Below, one piece after another: positions 7,139 through 13,200 of a stretch of DNA of 14,081 nucleotides. Numbering within the stretch: the first letter of the stretch is position 1; each line of letters opens with the position of its first letter. Source of the stretch: Candidatus Falkowiibacteriota bacterium (GTDB taxonomy: Archaea > Iainarchaeota > Iainarchaeia > Iainarchaeales > GCA-2688035); contig JAFCBY010000057.1 in NCBI GenBank assembly GCA_017610485.1, forward strand, positions 1 to 14,081. The letters are read 5' to 3'. The notes under the pieces are model-generated. The model saw only the letters and a program-made list of their open reading frames with translations, was not told the origin of the DNA and searched no databases. Made by a program: the position numbers and the translations under genes.

Positions 7139-7784
7139 TGAAGACAGGGATCTTCACCGCCCTTACAAAGAACACCATTCCAATTACAAACCACAGGAAG
7201 CCAAGGCAGTCCTCCTCGAAGAAGCCTGCAAGCGTCCTGTAAACAAAGCTTGGGATAATCGCGGCAACCATAGCCATTACATAGCCCGCCTTCTTGCCGT
7301 ACATTTCCTTCCCCAAAAAGAACATTCCGACGGCTGTCAGGGCCCCAAACAGGGCCGGCAGCCACTTCACATACTGTATCCAGAGTTCTTTGTCATATCC
7401 CCTGCCAAGGGTGGTGACGTTGTAAATCGCGGCACTAAAATGCCACAAAAACTGGTTCTTTGGCGCAGGAACTCCTCCTTCCATAAAGTAGTAGGACATT
7501 GGGTCAATTTCGGGCACAACCCCTGTCTCAATTAGAGTGCCGGCCATTCTCGCGTGGTAATAGCTGTCAAACCCAAAAAGCAGGTCATATTTGAGCAGGT
7601 GAGCCCTTGTCCCAAAGGCAAGAACAAAAAGAACAAGCAAAAAGAACAAGAGCCTTTTGTCAACGCTCTTAACCCGTTCAACCAGGTCGATCTTGGGAAT
7701 ATTCAAGCCGTTGACCTTCACAGCCTTTTCTGCATCGGGCTTATTTTCGTCCTGGGACTCCCCTTTTTCTTCCTCTTCAAGCAT
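6984..7784 (-). CDS. aglB: Oligosaccharyltransferase AglB (STT3), N-terminal portion before a frame break
   Basis: Residues 1-215 are genuine AglB: a charged cytosolic start, a first membrane helix (about 45-59), the metal and phosphate-binding loop GFDSYYHAR (71-79) with the first DXD-like Asp, DPMSYYFMEGG (94-104), and the second acidic motif GFFEED (187-192) at the end of an external loop. After IPVF (residue 215, near 7140) the frame turns into about 50 residues unlike any OST, ending at 6984, while the correct sequence continues one base over. Reading on after skipping one base restores the family sequence. The start ATG (7784) has GGGGAG close upstream, and an ATTTAAAT box at 7815-7822 could give a short leader. 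It lies downstream of the pilin terminator and so forms its own transcript. Confidence 0.92.
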   Translation of the reverse strand: MLEEEEKGESQDENKPDAEKAVKVNGLNIPKIDLVERVKSVDKRLLFFLLVLFVLAFGTRAHLLKYDLLFGFDSYYHARMAGTLIETGVVPEIDPMSYYFMEGGVPAPKNQFLWHFSAAIYNVTTLGRGYDKELWIQYVKWLPALFGALTAVGMFFLGKEMYGKKAGYVMAMVAAIIPSFVYRTLAGFFEEDCLGFLWFVIGMVFFVRAVKIPVFNRRGQCGSFRPFLRNYGDYLGDVPACSACARPLLCVCNDAYLHQDGSAENV

Positions 7785-7814
7785 AGCTCTCCCCTATAAA
7801 AAAAAGAGCAATAG

Positions 7815-7822
7815 ATTTAAAT
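7815..7822 (-). promoter_or_regulatory. TATA-like box for aglB
   Basis: The self-complementary ATTTAAAT is centred about 35 bases before the aglB ATG at 7784. Transcription would begin near 7793, leaving a leader of about ten bases containing GGGGAG just ahead of the ATG. Confidence 0.45.
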
Positions 7823-7860
7823 AGCATACTAAAAGCATAGCCTGTCCAATGCCTTAAATT

Positions 7861-7889
7861 AAAAAGTAGGGGGAAGAGAAACTCTTCCC
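7861..7889 (-). terminator. Hairpin plus T-tract terminator of the pilin gene
   Basis: A perfect 8-base-pair inverted repeat (7871-7878 with 7882-7889, 3-base loop) reads GGGAAGAG-TTT-CTCTTCCC on the minus strand, followed after a few bases by TTTTT (7861-7865) and AATTT. It starts about 25 bases after the pilin stop and precedes the aglB promoter. The shape is that of a bacterial intrinsic terminator. Confidence 0.7.
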
Positions 7890-7914
7890 AATCAAACAAA
7901 GAAATTCAGCCGTT

Positions 7915-8370
7915 TTACGGGCAGATTGCAACCAGTGGCTTTTGGCCTGTCTGCGTCTTCCCAGAAATGCCGTTTATGACGTCGTAGCTGATTGTCACAT
8001 TGGACTGGTAGGCAGAACCGCTTGTGCAAGCCACTCCAGTGGTGCCGGTAACGTTTGTGGTTGAGCCAGCAGCAATGTTCACATCTGTTGCAACAATTGC
8101 CACACCGTCAACACTAATCTCAGTTACCTGGATGACATCGGTGGTCATATTCCGCATTGCAAAGGTTGCTTCGGTGGCAGTTGATGTAAGCTGCCAGTCG
8201 GTGATTGCAAGCGGTGAGGCCCCCATCCAGTAGGCTTTGCTCTGGCTCTCAGTAATGCCAGTTGAAAGACCCGGGAACCAGCCCATTACGCCAACAACAA
8301 CCAAGGCAATTACAATGACAACCGCAAGAATAATCAAATACTCAGTCGTTCCTTGACCTCTTGAATTCAT
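7915..8370 (-). CDS. Type IV pilin with class III (DUF361-type) signal peptide
   Basis: 151 residues from the ATG at 8370. The N-terminus MNSRGQGTTEYLIILAVVIV is the archaeal class III signal peptide: cleavage by an EppA-type prepilin peptidase is expected between Gly and Gln, with Glu at +5 of the mature protein and a 20-residue hydrophobic helix that forms the pilus core. The remaining 115 residues are Thr/Ser/Val-rich beta-type sequence with three N-X-T sequons (NMT, NVT, NVT) and two cysteines (near residues 115 and 150) that could pair. Upstream GTG at 8373 is in frame, but GGAGGG at 8379-8384 lies eight bases from the ATG, which is therefore preferred. It sits downstream of the pilus assembly genes with its own promoter and terminator, so it can be expressed more strongly than they are. 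It is likely a major pilin. Confidence 0.92.
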   Translation of the reverse strand: MNSRGQGTTEYLIILAVVIVIALVVVGVMGWFPGLSTGITESQSKAYWMGASPLAITDWQLTSTATEATFAMRNMTTDVIQVTEISVDGVAIVATDVNIAAGSTTNVTGTTGVACTSGSAYQSNVTISYDVINGISGKTQTGQKPLVAICP

Positions 8371-8378
8371 CACATTTT

Positions 8379-8433
8379 CCCTCCAAAAAAATTATTAAAA
8401 ACTGTTTAAACAAAGGTTTTCCTCATTTATAAA
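8379..8433 (-). promoter_or_regulatory. Pilin promoter and ribosome binding site
   Basis: TTTATAAA at 8426-8433 (minus strand) is the best TATA-like match in the 89-base gap between pilin and TadC-like genes; it predicts a start near 8404 and a leader of about 35 bases. The leader ends with the strong Shine-Dalgarno GGAGGG at 8379-8384. A second A/T box, TTTAAA at 8405-8410, is too close to leave room for the Shine-Dalgarno. Confidence 0.5.
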
Positions 8434-8459
8434 CCTTTTTCACGCCGGCAGAAGCCAAA

Positions 8460-9497
8460 CTAAATTCCCAAAAATTGCCCAAGCACAAAGTTCGAGCCAA
8501 AAAGCACTATGATGCATACGATGAAGATAAGGGGGCTGTACCGCAACCCCATCTTTGCCTTGCCCTGGCCAATAACTCCAATAAACAGGCCTGCAAGCAA
8601 GGCGTTTCCAAGCAGGAGAAGGAAGGAAACATTCATCATAAAGTCAGGCGTAATTGACATCTCCGCCGAGAGAAAGGCGACCGAGCCAACCTCGCTTCCA
8701 AGGCCAACATTGCTTTCCGCCTGAATGCTTGCAATCATGCCAAGGAACTGTATCGAAACCGCGAGCAAAAGGGGTGTTGCAACAATTATCACAAACGCAA
8801 CGAACAAAACATACATCCTTGTAGAGGACTGCAGTTCTTTCTTTATTTCCTGGGTTGCCCTCAAATCCAGGGCGCTTGTCTCAAGCAGCCTTGTCAGCTT
8901 TCCCCCGCCCTTCATTGCCTGGCTGAAGAAGGAAATCGTTTCGTCCAGGACACGGGACCTAATTCTCGTGCTCAGTTTCTTCAAGGCAGAGGCAAAGCTT
9001 CTCGTTCCCAAACTCTTGGTTGAGGCAATCTTTATCTCATCACTCAACGGCCCAAATTCCTTTCTTGCTCCTGCCCTGAAGGCTGAAAAGGGGGTCATCC
9101 CGGCATTGATATTGCTTGCAACAAGCATCAAAAAGTCCGGCAAAATTTCCTCGACCATTGAGGAACGCCCCTCAATCATATAGTAAAGATGCAGGTAGAA
9201 CATCAGTGAAATGCCAACCATAAAAACCAGGCCGAGGGCAACAGAAACCGCGAGGGGAACGCCCATTTCCAAAAACTCCAGCAGGCCAAAATACTTTCCA
9301 ACAGTCAAAGGAAGCAGAAAGCCCACAACAAAGGCAATCATTGAAAGCATCATTCTCTTGCCAAGCCAAACGTCAAAGTTCTCGTTGATGCCGGCATACT
9401 CAAGCAGTGGAAAAACCTTGGCCTCCCTCTTTTTCTGGGGGACAAACTCGCACAGGCCCTTGCAAATTCTTTCATAACCACTGTCAAGTTTCTTCAA
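8460..9497 (-). CDS. TadC/FlaJ-like pilus assembly membrane platform protein
   Basis: 345 residues with one type II secretion F (GspF/FlaJ) domain at about 116-252: ILPDFLMLVASNINAGMTPF, a helical cytosolic part with AMKGGGKLTRLLETSALDLR, then a membrane helix (228-256). Additional helices are at about 49-67, 79-106, 286-309 and 321-342. These proteins sit in the cytoplasmic membrane, bind the hexameric secretion ATPase and rotate or pump pilin subunits into the fibre. The start is TTG at 9497, overlapping the TGA of the preceding platform gene (TTGA); AAGGTG five bases upstream supports it. It pairs with the upstream gene as TadB/TadC do in Tad pili, and as the two platform proteins do in methanococcal Epd pili. 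Confidence 0.9.
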   Translation of the reverse strand: MKKLDSGYERICKGLCEFVPQKKREAKVFPLLEYAGINENFDVWLGKRMMLSMIAFVVGFLLPLTVGKYFGLLEFLEMGVPLAVSVALGLVFMVGISLMFYLHLYYMIEGRSSMVEEILPDFLMLVASNINAGMTPFSAFRAGARKEFGPLSDEIKIASTKSLGTRSFASALKKLSTRIRSRVLDETISFFSQAMKGGGKLTRLLETSALDLRATQEIKKELQSSTRMYVLFVAFVIIVATPLLLAVSIQFLGMIASIQAESNVGLGSEVGSVAFLSAEMSITPDFMMNVSFLLLLGNALLAGLFIGVIGQGKAKMGLRYSPLIFIVCIIVLFGSNFVLGQFLGI

Positions 9498-10381
9498 GCA
9501 AACACCTTCGGCATCCTATTTTTAACAAACCCAATCAATGCAACCTGCATAACAAACGCTCCAAGAACTGCCATCAAAACCATTTCGGGGCCGACCGAAG
9601 CCCCGCCCATGGCGGACAAAATAACCAAAAAGGTTATCCCAAGGGTTGGCACTGCGGCAGCCAGCAAAAGGTAAATCAAAATCCAGAGGTTTAGTTCGGC
9701 AGCGTAGTCCTTTATGGCGCGGATCTGCCTGTTTGTCAAAGTTTGCACAATGCTTCTGAGCGCGCCCTGAACCGATGCCCCGCTTCTCAAAGAGGCCAGC
9801 AGCTGCCAGGCAACCTTCCTGAGATAATCGCTTTTGGTCTTCATGGCCATCTTCTCCAAGGCCTTTGCCTCTGACTCCCCTGCGCTAATCTCCTTTGCCA
9901 GCTCGCCAAACTCCTCACTTACAGTGCCATAGTTTGCCTTGCTTACATTGACCATTGCTTTAAACAACGAGACCCCACTGCTTACCTGAATCAGCATGCT
10001 CTTCAGCGCAGACAAGAGGTTTTGGTCAATTCCGGCAGCATACTTTTTTGCCACAATCCCTGGGTAAATAATGTGCAGGAAGAGGAACATTGCAAAAAAG
10101 GCAAAGCCAACCGCAAGGGAAATAAGGCTGTTCTCCGCACTGACCGCCACATCCCTGAAGAGAAACAGGCCATAAAGCAAAAAGAAGAACAAAACGCCGT
10201 AAACCAGCGCGCTGAAAAAAGCCGCGGTCAAATACTTTTCCGGGGAAATTTCCAAATCAGCCTGTCGCAAGCCGTACTTGACGTTGAAAAAGAGCCCGGA
10301 CAGCCTTTCCCCAATCCAGACAAAGTGCCTGTTAACATTGTTTGCCCTCTCAATCGAGAAAAGCATAAACTTGACTCTCAT
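9494..10381 (-). CDS. TadB-like pilus assembly membrane platform protein
   Basis: 295 residues with a second type II secretion F domain at about 121-255: NLLSALKSMLIQVSSGVSLF, a long helical cytosolic region with LLASLRSGASVQGALRSI, and a membrane hairpin (231-256, 264-286). Two other helices are at 52-76 and 84-108. The gene starts with ATG at 10381 behind GGTGA (10388-10392), 36 bases after the ATPase's true end, and overlaps the next platform gene by four bases. Two separate single-domain platform proteins are the Tad/Epd arrangement rather than the single ArlJ of archaella. The split probably makes a hetero-oligomeric platform for the neighbouring ATPase. Confidence 0.88.
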   Translation of the reverse strand: MRVKFMLFSIERANNVNRHFVWIGERLSGLFFNVKYGLRQADLEISPEKYLTAAFFSALVYGVLFFFLLYGLFLFRDVAVSAENSLISLAVGFAFFAMFLFLHIIYPGIVAKKYAAGIDQNLLSALKSMLIQVSSGVSLFKAMVNVSKANYGTVSEEFGELAKEISAGESEAKALEKMAMKTKSDYLRKVAWQLLASLRSGASVQGALRSIVQTLTNRQIRAIKDYAAELNLWILIYLLLAAAVPTLGITFLVILSAMGGASVGPEMVLMAVLGAFVMQVALIGFVKNRMPKVFA

Positions 10382-10417
10382 TCTTCTTCACCAAAACAAT
10401 TCTCCAATTTTATCCAT

Positions 10418-10675
10418 TCACTTCTTGCCGCCGAAGACCTTCTCAGGGCTTTCATTGCTTTCAGCGGCCCGCTTCAAAATATCGGGCTCGCTGTAAAAAA
10501 CCTTCATAATCTTTCCCACATCATCAATCTCATTCAGCTTGTTCTCCGAAGCCCAGTTCAGAATTGTTGCCCTTGCCTCCAAATCCTTTGTGATTTCTTC
10601 CTCGGTCATGCCAGTATGCAGGTTCAGTCTCCTGATGAGCTTTGTTGCAGGGTTGACAGATTCCCATTTGTCACC
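10418..10675 (-). CDS. C-terminal end of the pilus ATPase, in a shifted frame
   Basis: From 10675 this frame reads GDKWESVNPATKLIRRLNLH and then TGMTEEEITKDLEARATILN, ending KVFGGKK at 10418. Archaeal FlaI/VirB11-like ATPases end in such a segment: a LNLHTGMT-type joint, then an E/K-rich helix with ILxW and a D-x-x-K-I-M-x-x-Y/F pattern. It does not look like an independent gene: the only ATG (10609) lies in the middle of this conserved tail and has no clear ribosome site. It is out of frame with the ATPase body by one missing base, most simply one G from a run of four (10677-10680). About 85 residues belong to the ATPase. Confidence 0.82.
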   Translation of the reverse strand, partial: GDKWESVNPATKLIRRLNLHTGMTEEEITKDLEARATILNWASENKLNEIDDVGKIMKVFYSEPDILKRAAESNESPEKVFGGKK

Positions 10676-12159
10676 TCCCCGCTTACGCCGCTTTCAACCT
10701 CGCTTATCTCGTACGTCCTCCTAATATTCTTTCTTCTGTCCCTGTACTGCACCAGCACAAGGTCAATTGCCTCTACTTCCAATGGCGGCAGGGCAATCGG
10801 CGGCTCGGTCAATCTCCTTAAAACCTGCTGCGAGCTGTCAGCGTGAAGCGTACTGTACACCGAGTGGCCTGTGTGCATAGCCTCAAACAATACCTCTGCC
10901 TCCTTCTTCCTTCGCATCTCCCCCAAAATTATCCTATCAGGCCTCATCCTCAGTGAGCTCTGCATTAGGTCAAGCATTGTTATGCCACCCATTCCCTCAG
11001 GATTAGGATTTCTTGTGGTTAGGGGAACCCAGTTCCAGTGCATGTAATGCGGCAGCATTATTTCCCTCACGTCCTCAATTGAGATGACCCTGTGGTAGCT
11101 TGGAATCATTGACGACAAGGCATTCAAACAGCTAGTTTTTCCGCTTGCCGTTCCGCCCGCAGTCACAATGCTCATCTCGTAGTGCATTGCCATCCAAAGA
11201 AGTGAGGCCATCTCAAGGTTCATTGTGTGGCTTTTCCCAATAAAGTCGATTATTGTCCAGGGCCTTCTTGCAAACCTCCTGATTGTAATCGTGTTTCCAA
11301 AGGTACTGATTGGATTCAAAGTCGAGTTTATTCTGTCCCCTGAAAGCAGGTGCGCGTCCAGAATCGGGTTCAGGATTGTGATCTCGCGGCCAACCTTTCT
11401 CGCAATCTGCGAGGCATAGTTGATTATCTCGTCCTCTGACTGCATGAGAGTAGTGCTCTGCATCCAGCCATACTGCTTGTGGTAAACAGTTACAGGGGTT
11501 CTTGCGCTGTTTATTGCAATTTCCTCCAGGTGATTGTCCCCCATCATCACCTCTAGCTTTCCAAGCCCGTACATTGAGTGGAGAAGCAGCCCTGCAAGAA
11601 TGTCAACCTCTTCCGGCTTGCTTTCAGCCAAATACTTTTGCAGCTCTGCCTTTGCAACTGTAAAAAACCTTTTCTTCAATTCCTTGCTCTTCTTCGAATC
11701 CGTTATCTCCGAGGCCTCTATTGGAATCTGCTCCGCAATGTCTTCCTTCAGCTCCTCAAAGAATGCCTGGGTATAGGGCCCAACATAGGGCGTCACCAAA
11801 TGGTAAATAGGCCTCATCTCTGCCGCAACCTTGAAGATTCTTACCGTTGCCGGCACAAAGTCTACGGAAAAGCTGTACTCCTCGATTTTTTTCCCGGAAA
11901 CTTCATATCTTGGAATTGGCGGCAGGCCATTTACAAACGAAATGTTGGGCTTTGAGGTAACCATTGTCGGGTAGTGCACGTCTAGGATTCCCTGCTTTTC
12001 CAAAACGAGGCCAACCCTTTCAACGCTTTCAACAGACCATCCAAGCATCTCCGCAAGGGTCTTGAAATCCATCTTCTTGTGGCTTTTCACAAGCTCGACA
12101 AAGGCATCAATCGGCGTCTCCAGCTGGCTTTTTTCCGTCTCCGGCACGGCCTTCTCCAC
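10624..12159 (-). CDS. Type II/IV secretion (FlaI/VirB11/TadA-like) ATPase, main body
   Basis: The hexameric motor of pilus assembly. In this frame (GTG at 12159, 511 residues) there is an N-terminal winged-helix-like segment at 17-60 (MDFKTLAEMLGWSVESVERV), the N-terminal domain to about 310, Walker A GGTASGKT (335-342), Asp box ISIEDVREI, Walker B-type RIILGEMR (409-416) and His box GHSVYSTLHAD (431-441). The last 17 residues after VSG (494) are unlike the family, and the real tail lies in the next frame (10418-10675). The GTG start has no ribosome site and is preceded in frame by a Lys-rich stretch (KAKKKKPLRA), while the likely true start is the ATG at 12275 in a third frame. Joining the three pieces gives about 619 residues. 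It heads the pilus operon. Confidence 0.93.
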   Translation of the reverse strand: MEKAVPETEKSQLETPIDAFVELVKSHKKMDFKTLAEMLGWSVESVERVGLVLEKQGILDVHYPTMVTSKPNISFVNGLPPIPRYEVSGKKIEEYSFSVDFVPATVRIFKVAAEMRPIYHLVTPYVGPYTQAFFEELKEDIAEQIPIEASEITDSKKSKELKKRFFTVAKAELQKYLAESKPEEVDILAGLLLHSMYGLGKLEVMMGDNHLEEIAINSARTPVTVYHKQYGWMQSTTLMQSEDEIINYASQIARKVGREITILNPILDAHLLSGDRINSTLNPISTFGNTITIRRFARRPWTIIDFIGKSHTMNLEMASLLWMAMHYEMSIVTAGGTASGKTSCLNALSSMIPSYHRVISIEDVREIMLPHYMHWNWVPLTTRNPNPEGMGGITMLDLMQSSLRMRPDRIILGEMRRKKEAEVLFEAMHTGHSVYSTLHADSSQQVLRRLTEPPIALPPLEVEAIDLVLVQYRDRRKNIRRTYEISEVESGVSGEVTNGNLSTLQQSSSGD

Positions 12160-12184
12160 TGCCCTAAGTGGCTTTTTCTTTTTT

Positions 12185-12275
12185 GCCTTGGTTTCCCTTC
12201 TTCTTTGCCTTCTTCCACCGGCTTTTCTGCCTTGTCCTCAGCCTTTTCCGCTTCTTTTTTGTCCCTGCCAAACAT
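12185..12275 (-). CDS. N-terminal end of the pilus ATPase, in a shifted frame
   Basis: From the ATG at 12275 the minus strand reads MFGRDKKEAEKAEDKAEKPV and EEGKEEGKP, a charged low-complexity lead typical of archaeal secretion ATPases. Adding one base in the A-rich stretch (plus-strand 12173-12191, including runs of five and six T) joins it to KKKKPLRAVEKAVPETEKSQ in the main ATPase frame. As the sequence stands the frame would run on to 12087 as Arg-rich sequence without family character. GGGCGTGA lies a few bases before the ATG. A TTG at 12302 in frame is an alternative start. Confidence 0.6.
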
Positions 12276-12302
12276 TTCTTTCACGCCCTTGAAATCACAC
12301 AA

Positions 12303-12402
12303 ATAAAGTCTTTCTAATTAATAAATGCTGGTGTTTGCTCGTTGAAGTTGTGATTTCAGGCCATGGAAAGGGTTAATTAATTCAACGTCATAAAATTATT
12401 TG
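12303..12402. promoter_or_regulatory. Divergent promoter region, pilus operon and orphan ORF
   Basis: This A/T-rich gap holds a TATA-like box for each direction. TTTATTAA on the minus strand (12318-12325) would start the pilus operon near 12296. TTAATTAA on the plus strand (12373-12380) is centred about 26 bases before the ATG at 12403, predicting a leaderless orphan transcript. Confidence 0.45.
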
Positions 12403-13161
12403 ATGGCAAAGAAAAGGGAAAAAGTCAATTTTCGATTGTGTGAATTAACCCATTTGAGTGGTGAGTTGTTTCATAGTTCAACACTTTGGCCTACAATGCG
12501 AGACATGATTGAAGAAAGGATAAAATTTGGAAAAAAGATTATCCTCAGTAAAACAGAACCTGGCGACCTTGTAATGATGGAAAGTCCTGAGAGGCACACT
12601 TATGAAGATAGTCTTAAAGGACAGGGAAAAAAAGATAGTTCAAGACTGCGTGAGGAATGGGAGGGAATCGAAAAATCCCACTCTAACATGTATTATGAAC
12701 TGGCAAAGTTTGCTAGAAGCCGCGGAAGGCGTGTTTTGTCTCTTGAGCCAAGTCCTGCAGACTCGGGCGGAAAATTGGCGGTATTGGCTAATCGGCTTAG
12801 AGAAGCCTCCCCTGAAAATTTTAAAAGAACTGAATATTTGGTGGGGGCTAGGCGCGATGACGTCTATGTGAGAAAAATTACCTGGGAGTCTCAAGCTGAA
12901 GCGAGGGCGGGGAGAACCCCTCTTGCAATTGCTGCATGCTCACACGTGATTGGGGTCAGGAGCTTGATTTCCCCAATGGAGACAATTTGGAACAATAGGC
13001 CAGCCGCAGAGGCTGTGCGTGAAACCTTAGCACTCAGAAGAGAAGCTAAGAAATTCATTTCCAGATTTAAAAAAAAGCGAAGGGCGAGAAATGCGAAAAC
13101 GACCAAAGGGGTCAAAAGTAAGGTAGGGAAAAAAACAAATCCAAGAAAGAGGCCGAGATAA
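12403..13161 (+). CDS. Uncharacterised protein, weakly TraB/PrgY-like, with a basic tail
   Basis: 252 residues from the ATG at 12403 (a TTG just before it is in frame). Family not firmly recognised. Seen in the sequence: an early CELTHLSGEL, then GDLVMMESPERH, then YYELAKFARSRGRRVLSLEP, then LAIAACSHVIGVRSL. The order His-early, D-x-V-x-x-E, a helix followed by a strand, and a late (A/G)-x-x-H-V-x-G-V is reminiscent of the TraB/PrgY/GumN superfamily, but this is a guess. The last 40 residues are very rich in Lys and Arg (FKKKRRARNAKTTK onward), suggesting nucleic acid or membrane contact. No signal peptide or membrane helix. It is on the strand opposite to the pilus genes, appears more A/T-rich in codon choice than its neighbours, and lies between two pilus-related transcripts, suggesting insertion. 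Confidence 0.8.
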   Translation: MAKKREKVNFRLCELTHLSGELFHSSTLWPTMRDMIEERIKFGKKIILSKTEPGDLVMMESPERHTYEDSLKGQGKKDSSRLREEWEGIEKSHSNMYYELAKFARSRGRRVLSLEPSPADSGGKLAVLANRLREASPENFKRTEYLVGARRDDVYVRKITWESQAEARAGRTPLAIAACSHVIGVRSLISPMETIWNNRPAAEAVRETLALRREAKKFISRFKKKRRARNAKTTKGVKSKVGKKTNPRKRPR

Positions 13162-13200
13162 TTTTAATGTGTTAAGACATAATTTTTAATAAATGTAATA

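Noticed and set aside
7137..7153. Programmed +1 frameshift in aglB
   Set aside because: ATC-CCT offers a weak slippery context, but no stop codon or conserved stimulator lies at the site, and two other breaks in the window point to indels. Not excluded, only not preferred.
10022..10846. 274-residue plus-strand ORF
   Set aside because: Antisense to the TadB-like and ATPase genes, which have clear family motifs; no start signal or motif of its own.
12087..12302. 71-residue minus-strand ORF overlapping the ATPase start
   Set aside because: Only its first part looks like protein with purpose; after about 12185 it becomes Arg-rich shadow of the ATPase frame. Treated as the ATPase N-terminus, not as a separate gene.
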